A stretch of 64,000 bases of DNA from the NCBI RefSeq assembly GCF_000002985.6, contig NC_003284.9, positions 3,844,001 through 3,908,000 of the forward strand, given 5' to 3'. This DNA is from Caenorhabditis elegans. Lineage: Eukaryota; Nematoda; Chromadorea; Rhabditida; Rhabditidae. Under the pieces are notes generated by a model that made no database searches, was not told the origin of the DNA, and worked only from the letters and a program-made list of their open reading frames with translations. Positions 52,859-64,000 of this stretch are shown one piece after another (position 1 is the first letter of the stretch; each line of letters begins with the position of its first letter). The translations under genes were made by a program, and so were the position numbers.

Positions 52859-55800
52859 ACTCAGGATCCAAAAAAAATTACCAGTTACAAACTTTTAAGA
52901 AACCACAATTTTTTTGTATTATTCATATATAAGTAACGAGTCAAAAAAATTTGAATTACAATTAGTTATGCGGAAAAGTGTAAACCCTCCGGGGAGTACG
53001 GACCAAGTCTCTATTTGTCAATCACTTTTTTCTCTTTTCATATTCTCTCCTTCTGGTGGCAGATTCAATTTTTCGGAATTTTTATATTTCGATGCACTCT
53101 CCCCCGTTCTCCTTATCCCATACCCCAGAATTCTTTGTTCTCCGATTAATTTCGAAAGTGTATGTGAGAAAAATGGAGCAATTCTGCCGATCAAACATAA
53201 AATAAAAAAAATATTTTAGAAAGAATGAACGACAGACCTCGCAAAATCGCTTGAGGGTGATTATTCAATGGACCAAATGAGAAATGAAACCTCAAATTTT
53301 CGTCTCATATTTTATATTTTTCCAATGTTTTTGACATCACAAATTTCACCCAATTTTATACACTGCTTCCCCTTCTTGAATTATTGATATCAAGAAGGCG
53401 ACACCGACTTGCGTTCATAAACTTTGGTTTCTTCGAAATTTTCGTCATTGGCGGTTAGAGAAAAGTATTGATTGAAATAAGCACCATTATAATATTTATA
53501 ATTTTTTACTGTGCTGAGAAGTGCTATGGTTACTGTTTTTTTAAAACATGTTTTATGTTTAATTTTTGTTCTTCTTTAATTATTTTTCTTTAGTATTTAA
53601 TTTTAAAAAAGTGGTGTCAAAATTTCGAGATATATCTAATTTCTTTCAAGATACCAAATATTTCCAACTGAATAAATATGAAAATTTGACCAAATCAAAT
53701 AATAAAATGAAAAAATGAAAGAAACTAAAAAATTTAGTCGGAAAATACAAAAATGTCAAAACTAGGCCATTCATTTACTCGCGAATTCAAAAATAATTCA
53801 GCCCTTTTTAATTTTTCGAAACTTTCAAAAAATCATAAAAAGTTGAAAAAATTGACTATTTTTTAATACTTAGGAAATGTTGAACTATAATAAAATTTAA
53901 TTGAGAAAATACAAAAACAGTCATCCCAATTTCTCATAAAGTAGTATTTCGCGTTTTTGTTCATATCATTTTCAATTTTTTTTCACAGATAACATGTCCG
54001 TGTGAATATTGAATATTGAATTATCCTTTTTATTTCGACGAGAATTTTGTTAAACTCAACTCATTTTCAGACTATTAACTAAATCTCCAAACTATACAAA
54101 CTTGACCTGAAGCATTTTCAGTTCATTTTCTTATACATATCGACTTATAAAATGTTTTTGGAATGTTTTATTATTTAATTTCATTATATTTTGGGAATAT
54201 CGAAAACTTTGGAAACATTAATTTGATGAAAAATTTTACTTTCGATAATTTTCGCTTTTTCTAACTCTATAATTTCCTTATTTTAATTACCACTGACACC
54301 TTCAAATAATTTTCTTCCTTTATTAACTATTCAAACCGCCCGAATGCACCGGGGTCCACTGTTGTAAAGTTACACATAACGATCGGCCTTTCCATTGTGC
54401 CTGACCATTTTGTAATACCTTTCGATCATATTACATCACTAAAGCAGTTGTTCGACTTAATTCTATTTTATTTGTCGTCTAGATTACAAAAATGAGAATG
54501 GAAAAGAGAATTACTCCGTGCATTTTTATGACTTCCTGGAAACAGTCATAAAACTCATTCAAATCCTAATCCGTTGTAGTAGTGGTATTTCATTTCAATT
54601 TTTCCATCTTTCTCCTCGAGGACCATTTTGTTGATAGTTAAAAGAGGGGTGGTATGGACCATTCATAATCCTTGCACAAAGATTTTAAGCTCCATGCCAT
54701 ATGCTCTGTGAGTTTGAGGGGTGGTGTTATGAAGGAGAGGGAGGGAGTGACGACGATTGTGAAAAAGTGAAAAACCGAAAAACTATTCTCATTGTCAACT
54801 GAATTATACCCGAGTTTTTCCGAAATTCTTTTCTTCTCTCCACCTTCCCAAAAAGCACAATGTTCAATAATTGATGTGGTCCACGTCGAAGTCTTCTATT
54901 GTGTGTGTGTATGTGCGTGTGTTGCCGGTTGTATGTGGCTCGTTTCAAGTCCGGCAGGAAGCAGTAAATTATATAAAAACCTACAATGGCAAATTATTGT
55001 AAATTTTGACAAAAGGTGGCGCACGTTTGTGAGAGACGACTCTATGAAAAGCAGTGAAAATTGCCAGCTTTTCAATATAAACATTTCCTCCCAGTTGGAA
55101 GCCTATTCCTATTCGTCATCATTCTCTATTTTATTTTCAACTTCAAAATGTCAACTAACGTTTAGCACTTTTTAACTTTTTCTATTCCTTCTTCTTTTTC
55201 TTTTTAGCTTCTCGATTTATTTCATTCTGGTGGAAAGTTAAAAGTCATTGAGCACAAAAAAGAGTGACCATCGGCAAGTTCAGGTCATTTGGCAACCATA
55301 TGTCCGTCATACGCATTCTCTCAGAAATTCATTGAATTGGAATTTGTAGAGGAGGATCCATCCGGACCGAGAGAGGAAGAGTGAGGCTCCTCTTCTGCTG
55401 CATGTCGTTCTTTTATTCGTCACATTTTTGAGAGGCGAAACAAAGAAAGAAAGAGAAGAAGCAGATGAAGAAGTGAAGGAGGTTCACAGGTCCCACGTCC
55501 TTTTCTCCTAGAACTCCCACGGACTCAATCTATTGAAACGTACACCTGCATTAGGCAAAGAGCACGGAGAGTTGCTTCTTTGTTTTGTAGTCCTTGTTTG
55601 CCAACCTTTGTATCTTTCCGAATTTTGCCATTGATTCCATCTTAGCTTACAAAATTCTCATTTTTTGTAACCATGTTAAACTGACTAATTGTTTTAGGTA
55701 AAAAAGTAGGTACTCAGAGTAGATTTTTATTTTTGGACCGAGTTTTAAAACAAGCAAGACGACACTTTTTTGGCATACATTACGGTTTGTGAGAACGTAA

Positions 55801-56585
55801 CAAGTTCTGAAACTACATTTTATAACAGTCACTTCCACTTCACTTTCAAAAGTATTTTCTGACCAATGTTTCAAACAAATTGGAACTTTTAAATTGCAAT
55901 TCAACTTTATAGCACTCTGAAAAAAATCTCTTCCGCTTAAATTTTTCTTAGGAAATATTGCAAATATTCCTGAAACAATGATGCTAGACAAATATGTTTA
56001 TTAAATAAGCAATTTCAAAAAAAAACGGAAAAAAAATGTTTTCGAAGTATTTTGGAAAATTTTTAATAAAAATTCGGGAAAAAAAACATTTTTCTGTAAC
56101 ATCAGTTTCTCAATAGGGGTTTTCGAAATTTTATGTGATTTTAAATTTTTCTTCTCAAATTTTCAAACTTTCTTGATACCGTTCCAATCATTTTTCCAGC
56201 AAAGATAGCCCACATCTTAGTTTATATTACATTTTTCTCGGAATTCAAAACTTTGTTAAAATTTGTGCAAGGCCACTTCATTTGTTCATTCATAACAATG
56301 TCTAAAAAATTATTACTTCATCGCCGTATTTAAAACTTTTTGCCTAACTTTAGTGAACCATTTTCCAAAACATTTTTAAATACTAAGAATAGTATAAGTC
56401 TGTCCATTTATTTTCTGTTTTCATCTGTAGGTGTTAAACAATTTTTTTATTAAATTTCGAAAAAAATGGCAAAAAACAAAACTATTTGGTAACTGTTATG
56501 AATTAGTGCTGTAATAGGTAATTTTTTAGCCGAACAAACTATTCAAATTGGAATATAAAAACTTTGAATATTTGTTAAACAAACC

Positions 56586-56762
56586 CTATTGTCCTAATAA
56601 GCAAACTAATTTGTCATAAAAATTTCGCAATTTTCGACCAAACTTTTCCGAAACACAACTCTTCTCAATTTCATCCGCGAATCGATGTCCATCATCCTTA
56701 ACAGTCATACACCCATAATCTGTATGCTTAAACCATCGCGACTGCACGGCGAGCATAAACAT
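56586..56762 (-). CDS. Possible 58-residue ORF, unrecognised
   Basis: An ATG at 56762 opens MFMLAVQSRWFKHTDYGCMT and continues VKDDGHRFADEIEKSCVSEK to a TAG stop after VCLLGQ. The amino acid mix and codon choice (GAT, GAA, AAG) look protein-like, unlike the AT-rich surroundings. The frame also extends upstream through a poly-C tract, where it becomes poly-Gly and cannot be real. No splice partner was found. Confidence 0.22.
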   Translation of the reverse strand: MFMLAVQSRWFKHTDYGCMTVKDDGHRFADEIEKSCVSEKFGRKLRNFYDKLVCLLGQ

Positions 56763-56784
56763 GACAATGCATGAGCTCGCCGAG

Positions 56785-56801
56785 CCCCCCCCCCCCCCCC
56801 C
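56785..56801 (+). repeat. Poly-C tract, 17 residues
   Basis: Uninterrupted C on the plus strand (G on the minus strand). First of three such tracts in this region. Confidence 0.92.
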
Positions 56802-56902
56802 GACAAACTGAGTGAGAAAGCAGCAAAAAGCGATTTTGTCGTGGCGGAGGGTGACCTGTTGAAGAATGGTGTTTACGTTGTCAGCAGCTGCTCGACAGTT
56901 GC

Positions 56903-56942
56903 CTTCCCGCCGAGCCCCACGCTCACAATGCTCGGCGGGAAG
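56903..56942. repeat. GC-rich hairpin, 13-bp perfect stem
   Basis: CTTCCCGCCGAGC and GCTCGGCGGGAAG are exact inverted repeats separated by a 14-nt loop. The GC content is far above the surroundings. Confidence 0.88.
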
Positions 56943-57840
56943 AGGGATAAAGAAGAGACAAGCACTGGAATTCAGACTCGGGATTCGATTCCTGGACACT
57001 TTACAACGTGCGGCGAAAGCGAGATGGATGACGGGCCTCATTCATTCTAACTATGTGTATTGTTAGTCGGTAGGCTTTCACTTCCCGTCGCTACAAAGTG
57101 AATAAAACTGAAATATCGCACGCGCTCGCTTGTTTAATTTATTTGCATATTTTCTTTGCACCTCTATTTCTAATTTATTTTTCCAGAACCTCTCCATATT
57201 TCAATATTTTACTCAAAACCCATAGTTGATCATAATTCCCATTTCTCTAACATTTTGCTCTTTCGACAAGAATTTTTTTCCATCTATCATCATATTTCCC
57301 TATTGTCGTCTATCCTCCTCTCAGCTCTTTTGTTCAATTAGCTGCTCTTTGTGCCAAAATAAACGCAATCAACAGCATTCTTTGCCGCCTCCTCTCACGT
57401 CTCGATTTCCGTTTTTCGTCCCTCCAATTGGTTACAGTTCTCAGCCATCTCGTCTCACTTTTCGCTCGATTAACCGCATCACATTCCATCGCAATTGACT
57501 CTATCCATTCGAAACGGTGTCGTATTTTCACTCTCTTAGGGGTCTCTTAGAAATTCTCTGCACAATAGGAGCAGCAAATCGAATTTCTCCAGATACTGAT
57601 TGAAAATTGAGAGGGAGAGAGAGAGAGAGATGAGGTTGGAGTATTTTGAAAAGAAGAGGTTAAATGAAATAAAGGCGAGCTAGTTGAGAAATGTTTAGAA
57701 GTGAAACAATGTATTTCCAATTTGTTTAGAACTTCTTGTGCATTCGGGAAGTAAATGACTTTTTTCTATTCTCAACCATTATGAAATTTTTCCACCATCA
57801 CAAGTTTCTCCTGACATTTTCTTTCGTTTCTTGTTTTCAG

Positions 57841-58093
57841 TTATTAGAAAACGTTCCTCATCACCAATGTATGCCTCTCCTAATCTATGCATTAGACTAC
57901 TGTTTCGTGGAATGATAATCTTAGGCTGCTGCTGGTACCAGCAGTTAACACAGCAGCCCTATGAATCCTTTATGCCACTCCATCGCCTCACGATTCTTAC
58001 GACATTTGTTCTGCGCAGGCATCTGGTGCGTCTGCTTGCCAGAGGACCACCAGAGTGGCTTACAGGAGCTCAACATGTATATTTATTGCACTG
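57841..58093 (+). other. Possible exon or structured element upstream of sup-12
   Basis: The stretch follows a good acceptor (TTCTTGTTTTCAG), ends at a possible donor (CACTG before GTAGAG) and stays open in one frame (IRKRSSSPMYASPNLCIRLL... to PPEWLTGAQHVYLLHW). It is clearly less AT-rich than its flanks and contains a 16-bp perfect palindrome, CTGCTGGTACCAGCAG, at 57929-57944. A second frame is also open across part of it. It may be an alternative upstream exon of sup-12 or non-coding regulatory DNA. Confidence 0.22.
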
Positions 58094-58150
58094 GTAGAGA
58101 TGTCAACTGTTTACAAGTCTCAAAATGTTTCTGCCCTAACCCTCCCCGGG

Positions 58151-58165
58151 CCCCCCCCCCCCCCC
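58151..58165 (+). repeat. Poly-C tract, 15 residues
   Basis: Preceded by CCTCCCCGGG and followed by TCCCTC. Second of the three long C-tracts before sup-12. Confidence 0.92.
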
Positions 58166-58759
58166 TCCCTCACTCATTCTGTCACTTTCTCCTGGTGTTT
58201 CGAAGAAAGGAAGATGAAATAAATGAGACGATTGCCGAAAACACGCGTAATCATAATTGACTTTTTATTTATTTCTTTTGCGACCACATCAGCAGGTTTG
58301 GCATCTGCCGCCGTTATCAAAGGCATGCCCTAAGACATCATCAGTGCGCACGTCGTCGGTGATGGAAAAATGCATGTTTTTCGCGCCGCGTGAAGCAATT
58401 CAGTAGATTGTTCCCGATCCAGGCCGTAGGCCTCGAGCCGGGGAAAGTTTCATGTTTCGTTCGTTCTTCAACGGCTCGCGCTCGCACTTTTTCGTTGGCT
58501 CTTGGCCTATTTGTTTTCGGGGCGATGAACCAACCGCCTTTAAGACCAGTTTTCTTTTCACTCGAAATATATTTTTGCTACCTCCTTCTTCTTCTACTCC
58601 TGCTGGCGCTCATCCGGCAAAAAAACTCAGCTGACTGCTCTTGATGCACCTGAGCTTGTTTATTTTCTCTCTTTAATTTTGAATCATTCAAGATGATGCT
58701 AGCTAGTATGTAAATTGTTAAAAGCTCATCAAATAGTGTCAAAAATTTTTTATTTGTTG

Positions 58760-58960
58760 AAATTTTGTTATTTTGTTTTGAAAAGTAGTTACTACTCAGT
58801 TTTTGCCACTTTTTTGGAAGTCATCGATTGAAACATGTTCCTTACAGTTTGATGGTCTCCATCAGTTTTAATTATTAATATTCACACATTGTACGGATTT
58901 GAACATGCGACAGTGCTATAGTTTTCTCAAAAAGTTGCAAAAACTCGATGGTATCCCCTT
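58760..58960 (+). repeat. Diverged relative of the 5236-5524 element interior
   Basis: Shared landmarks with 5331-5455, in the same order, are TGTTCCTT, ATGGTCT, TTAATA, ACATTG, then ATGCGACAG-x-GCTATAGTTTT-type sequence and AAAAACTC. No clear terminal inverted repeats are seen here, so it is a fragment. Confidence 0.55.
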
Positions 58961-59049
58961 TTTCCCCACTATTTGTAAAGCTTCTTCACCTTTAGTAAAA
59001 AATTTGGTTCTGGTATTTGGTATTCAGAGCCCTTCCAGTTTTAGTTCTA

Positions 59050-59066
59050 CCCCCCCCCCCCCCCCC
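59050..59066 (+). repeat. Poly-C tract, 17 residues
   Basis: Uninterrupted C on the plus strand after GTTCTA. Third of the three long C-tracts. Confidence 0.92.
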
Positions 59067-60638
59067 TCTAATCAATCATTTTGTAACAAACAGTTTCATT
59101 CAGTCATGTGTCTTCGAAGTTTTGCGGACGGACATAAATAACATAAAAAAGTGAAATTTCCTCTCTGCATGGTTTATACGGTCTCTGTGCTTACTATCGA
59201 AGATAAACTGATATGATGAGAAACACCACCACGTCCGGGTTTCAAATCTTCAACACTTTCCCATATTTTCAATGCACATGGCACTTCACATAAGAATCCT
59301 TAAAGTTTTTCCATGTAAATGTGACGAACCGCCATATTCAGAGTGCTCTGCGTCGTTCAACAACAGCTTTCCAAGTCCTCCAATTGTTTAATCAGGCGGT
59401 GAGGACGAGGGGCGGTAAAGACTCCCATACTCGAAACGCACAGATTTGAAGCAATTGTATTCCCGAAAAACAAGACTAGCCCCCGGGAGGAGGAGAGCAT
59501 CAGTTTGTTTCTTTTGCCTCCCACTGTTTTCGCTGCCTTTCTCGGATTGTCCAAACATGCGAACGTCTTAGTCCGAGCACATTGAGCGAACGGTATTTTT
59601 TTCTTTTTTTGTAGCATCGCAACAAATTGGGCTCTCTTTGCTATTTTTGGGCACAAACAAATGGTTGTTTCATTTTTGAATCGCCGCCAAATTCAAAATC
59701 CTCTGTACATTCCTCTCAGCTAAAATTTCACACAGAAAAAGAAAAACAAAAAATTATACTGCAGTTCGTAATTGTTTTCCAAATAACATCTTACAGTATA
59801 AGTATTATTCTGTATTTCCCACCACCACATCATGAATGCAATGTGATCAGAGATGGATTATTTCTTCATTCTGTCTCTATTCTTTTCTTCTTGGAGCAAC
59901 TTCTCCTTGTCGCATCCTTTGATTGAGCCTTCTTTCTTCTTATTCTTCTCCTCCTTCTTCTTTTACTTCATCCCAACATCCACCCACTCGTTGTCAGTTG
60001 AGCTCTGTTGTTATTTCGCGTTTTATTTCTCTTCATCGATTTCAATCTTTTTTTTCTGGATCAGCATGACATAAATCGATACTCCAGAGGTGGTGTTATT
60101 TGCGCAACGGCTCATTGTGGTGAAATATTATGGCAAAAATTGACCGGGGGGAAGAGTGTTGGAAAGAAAGAGTCAATTTTTGCGACGACAGGCGGGCGGT
60201 GGTTGGCTTCTGTTTGGAGAGCAGCAAAACTTTGACAGGCTCACCCACCACCGGAGACAGACCTACGGATTTTGTGCGCGCGCGAGCTTTTCGTCGGCTC
60301 GTTCTTATCCATTTCTATTTTATCTCTCTCTCGCGATTTGTCGCCTTTCGTTTAGTTTTCACTATCTCTACCTATGTGGTCTCTGAGGTAAGTAAGGTCT
60401 CTGATAACTCATTGATCATGACGAGTGATAGATAATAGCAGTGTAAAGTTTTCAGTTTCATGTTGGCTCTAGCTCATTTCCTATTGATTCACACCTTCGA
60501 TGTTGTATATGTTTTTTTAAATTATCGTTTATAAACTTCTCATATTTCTATGTATATATATACAAAACTTCAAACAAAAACATTTTGCAGGTCAATTTCA
60601 CGGTATTTAAGCTAGGCCCTATATAAATCAAGTAAAAA

Positions 60639-63191
60639 ATGTACGGCCAAGTCCAAGATCCACTGGTGCATGCTGCTGCCGCTGCTTTGGCACAATCAAC
60701 CAACGCCGAACCAGTAGTTGGTGAGTTTCCTGTGATCCCCATCGAATTGTCACATGATGATGGTTTAGAGAGGGAAAAAGATAGGGAAAAATGACAGTGG
60801 TATGCAACTTTTGTGTGTAACCTCACATATGGTTCCACTTAAAAGAAGACTTGCGATAGGAATAGAAACTGGAAATATTTCAAATTTTTTAGTTCATCTC
60901 CATTCATTTTCAGGTTCCCGTGATACCATGTTCACCAAAATCTTTGTCGGTGGTCTGCCATACCATACAAGTGACAAGACGCTTCACGAGTATTTTGAGC
61001 AGTTTGGAGATATTGAAGAGGCTGTAGTCATCACTGATCGTAACACACAAAAAAGCAGAGGATATGGATTTGTAAGTCACTGGAATGTCAAAAATTTCTA
61101 GTTTGCGATATTTTTTCACGAGATCTTACGTTGGAGGTCAATTGAAACGAAACGGTTTCTAATCATCAATCACTTTTGACATGATTAACCATTTTTTATC
61201 TTGTCCGTCCAGATAAAAGAGGAAACAATTTCGTTTGATTTAACTTCACTAAATTGGAAAATAATTCGGGAACAAGGTGGATGAAGAAATCTTCAAATTT
61301 CCGAAATCTCGCGGTTCTGCTTTGACCTCTCAAGCGGCTCTTCATAGGAATCGCACGCGTATTTTGTTAGCAAACATTTCCCAACCATATATATCTCAAC
61401 AAATAGTTGCAACAGCAAAGATGGAAAGATTACTCTTCGCAAAAAAACATGATCTTTACATATGTTTGTTAATGAAACATAACTTTTCAGGTAACAATGA
61501 AGGACCGTGCTTCTGCAGAAAGAGCTTGTAAAGATCCAAATCCAATCATTGATGGAAGGAAGGCTAATGTCAACTTGGCATACCTCGGAGCTAAACCAAG
61601 AACAAATGTGCAACTTGCTGGTAAGTTTCGAATTTTTGTGCGGCTCTTGAGCAGCTCTCAGATCATTTTATTCTCCCCGTGTGTTTTGGCTTCTGCTAAA
61701 CATTATCAATCCTCCACAACCTTCATAACCAAAGGATATTGTTTGTGTCGCGCATCTCTATTCAGTTTTTGTCTGTGTTAACCAAAATCACCAAGTTGGT
61801 CATTTTAGCGCTGGCCGCTGGACAAGTTCAACTTCCACTCACCACTCAACTTCAGGCTTTGTTTCAACCAAGAATGGGGTAAGTTTCGGTGATTTGCCTG
61901 TGTGTGACATACTTCCAACAATTCCTATCTCATCCAAAAATCACCGCTAATTGAGTTGTGTTGATACAGAAAAAAGAAACAACACGACAACAACAGCAAT
62001 GACAAAACACTGTAGAACTTTGTGCTCTAGCTCAAAAGTTGCCTAGGATACTTGAGAAGTACTCTTGTGTTCAACCATCTTCACACGTTTAATAATAACT
62101 TAAATAATATTAATGATTGTAAACCAAAATATTTTAAGACAAGTGGCCGGTTGAATCGAAATCCGTGGATGCCTAAAACTAAAGGTTAGGCGTGCTTTGA
62201 CGTGTGCCAATATCATTACTTTCATTTTCCAAACCAAAAGCGGAATACAATAGTGCTGTGTTTTTGACGTGTCCATACTCTCTTTCTCTTCATTTTCACC
62301 TATTTCCCAAACCTATATGATTTCGAGTTTTTCTCTTTTCCCTTGGTGAAAACTTGCATAGTCCTGAATGAACTGAGCACCCCAAAGTTGTTTTCTTCAT
62401 TGGTGGGATTGATGATTATTTCTTTGTAGGTCAATGGGTTTGGCTGCCTAACTAAAACCATCACGCATTTTCTAAACTTTGCTATAGTTTGGTTACGTCT
62501 TTTCTGATACTTTTTTTTTTGGAATTTTGAAGTTGTCAATGATTTTACTTTTCATTCTATCCAAATATGTTAGATATTTCTTTTGCACTAACTCAAAAAA
62601 ACTGAACTGAAAAAATGTGGAGTTTCTTAATATTGTTAAAACAAAAACAAAAATAATTATACTTTCCAGAACCAAAAAAAGTGAATTTTTATCACGCATG
62701 TGCGTGTTTTTTGGGTGATATTGTGATAAACACTGTTGCCTCATTTCCAGCATTTGGCATTTACATCCTCCTGTCAATTCCGTGTTCGGTAATTAATCAA
62801 TACTTTTTTTTAGACTTCCTCAAATGTATTATCCGACTGTCACAGGACTGGTCAATCCGTTGATGGCACAACAAGGAGCCGCTGCTCAGCAACAATTGTT
62901 CGATTATAATGCTCTGGCCGCAGTAATGAACCCACAAGCTGCCGCCGCTTATGGTATTCAGTCCCAAGGAAAATGTATGTTCGACGATAGGAAGTTAAAA
63001 TTAAATAAAAATTTTTTTTTTTCAAATTTAATAAAACATTTTCAGTCGCAGCCGCCCCTACAACAATTGAGCAATACGCCGCCTATCCAGCAGGATACGG
63101 CCTAGTTCCCCAATCTGCCTACAATATTGGAAACCCACAGTTGCAACAATTAGCTGCCGCACAACAACAGCTTGAGCATCAACGTGTCTAG
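60639..63191 (+). CDS. sup-12: SUP-12, RRM-type muscle splicing regulator (RBM24/RBM38 family)
   Basis: Six exons close in phase to 248 residues: 60639-60720, 60914-61071, 61491-61620, 61809-61878, 62814-62974, 63046-63191. The head [20 protein letters not shown] precedes one RRM (about residues 34-115) with RNP2 KIFVGGL at 36-42 and RNP1 RGYGFVTM at 76-83. The RRM is followed by the RBM24-type extension [14 protein letters not shown]. The C-terminal half is Ala/Gln-rich and probably disordered ([33 protein letters not shown]). In C. elegans, SUP-12 binds GU-rich RNA and controls muscle-specific splicing, for example of egl-15 with ASD-1/FOX-1 proteins and of unc-60. The ATG lies shortly after an in-phase-free leader containing several short introns' worth of AT-rich DNA; no upstream in-frame Met was seen. 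Introns 4 and 5 contain GUGUG-type words. Identity is near certain. Confidence 0.97.
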
Positions 63192-63656
63192 AATCCTAAT
63201 AATATTCTTCAATTTGTCATTCACTCATTCATAAAACCGATTGTCATTGTCGTCCCAGCAATAATTCGCCAACTGATTTTGCCAATAGAGAACATAGGTA
63301 TTTGCCCGAGTTATACTGATAATTTTACAACTTTGTCCTACCCAAATATCAGATTCTTACGCAAATCAAACAGTTCTATCTAGTCTTCCAATTTCAACTT
63401 TATTCCCATATACTTTACAATTTTAGTCACAGTTCTTTTTGATTTTGTCAATTTTTTTCTTATTCATTTCAAATTACAAATCTCTGATGTGGGTTTCTAC
63501 ACGTTCGATGTTTTTTCTTCTCAATTTTTTCCCGAAACGCCAGAGTTGCCTGATTTTAATGTGCCATTTGCACATCCTCATTGAATTTGCAAATTAATTT
63601 CATATGGTGAGTTCGTAATAGTCGTACATGTTCCTGCATTTAATGTTTACAATAAA
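63192..63656 (+). other. sup-12: sup-12 3' UTR with poly(A) signal
   Basis: About 460 nt from the stop to AATAAA at 63651-63656. It is T-rich, with several TTTGTC and TTTTTC runs typical of a nematode 3' UTR. No coding frame was seen here, and nothing further from 63657 to the end of the window. Confidence 0.7.
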
Positions 63657-64000
63657 CCGATTTCAAAACCTAATCACGTGTGATGCAGAAACTGGAAGTA
63701 GTTGTAATGAACGGGGGTTTAAACAGAAGGCAGATGGATACAACAGGAACTAGTTGCAGCATTAGGTCATCTTGGCAAACAGTAAGAAATAATGCAATAC
63801 TATATTGTAGTTTCGTAGATCGAATTTAAAACAAAAAATACAGTACTAGGCAGAATGATACTTTTAGAATGAATGATAATTTTTTGACGAATTTTTTCCA
63901 TCCAAAAAAATAGGGAAAAGAACCTGTGAAAGAAGAAAAAACTGGCTCTGAAAATATAATATCCTGACTGATTGAAGTTGTCGATCCTGTAAATTCTAAA

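Larger units (their letters stand above)
52015..60638. other. Gene-poor region upstream of sup-12
   Basis: No confident gene in 8.6 kb, although promoter DNA for sup-12 and for the divergent secreted-protein gene must lie here. Contents noted are a 43-nt hairpin at 52816-52858, low-complexity AT DNA at 53500-54300, a minus-strand frame at 56586-56762, a GC-rich hairpin at 56903-56942, three long C-tracts, and a possible exon at 57841-58093. Many overlapping plus-strand frames at 58390-60435 are C/T-rich and lack domains. Less AT-rich DNA at 60080-60330 is a plausible proximal promoter. Confidence 0.5.

Noticed and set aside
54727-55175. ORFs on both strands near 54.9 kb with CVCACVAG/HTHIHTH runs
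   Set aside because: These are translations of a GT/AC microsatellite.
60008-60435. Nested plus-strand ORFs before sup-12
   Set aside because: Three overlapping frames, pyrimidine-rich products, no domains; consistent with promoter DNA.

Overview
The window is nematode nuclear DNA and almost certainly Caenorhabditis elegans (or a near-identical relative), probably the X chromosome. It is AT-rich, most introns are 42-52 nt with TTTCAG-type acceptors, and three genes are recognisable at the protein level: ceh-18 (POU homeobox), lim-4 (LIM homeobox) and sup-12 (RRM splicing regulator). A fourth is a PKA-family (PRKX-like) kinase that I recognise as F47F2.1. The X assignment comes from remembered map positions of these genes, not from the sequence.

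Layout. 0.2-15 kb: ceh-18 on the minus strand, with multi-kilobase introns. One intron holds a Tc3-type transposon (1940-4062) with ~470-bp inverted repeats and a transposase broken by one in-frame stop. Another intron holds a small palindromic MITE (5236-5524). 15-25.7 kb: gene-poor DNA upstream of ceh-18 with degenerate repeats. 25.75-29.3 kb: lim-4, eight exons, minus strand. 31.7-33.6 kb: a small hypothetical gene and an F-box-associated (FBA_2-like) ORF that lacks a visible F-box start. 33.6-44.5 kb: gene-poor, with dispersed repeats. 44.5-49.0 kb: the kinase, nine exons, plus strand. 50.0-52.0 kb: a convergent nine-exon gene for a secreted protein with three copies of a C-x3-C-M-P-x-C-T-x2-C repeat; I rebuilt it from splice phases and cannot assign it to a family. 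52-60.6 kb: gene-poor, with hairpins and three long poly-C tracts. 60.6-63.2 kb: sup-12, six exons, complete, with its 3' UTR and poly(A) signal.

The genes are independent developmental and regulatory loci. There is no sign of an operon: neighbours lie kilobases apart, on both strands. ceh-18 and lim-4 encode nuclear transcription factors, sup-12 a muscle splicing factor, and the kinase a cytoplasmic AGC kinase. Exon boundaries were read by eye using GT/AG sites and reading-phase closure. For lim-4, sup-12, the kinase and the secreted protein every junction phase closes. For ceh-18 only the first coding exon is unresolved. No prokaryotic features, CRISPR arrays or convincing tRNA or rRNA genes were seen.
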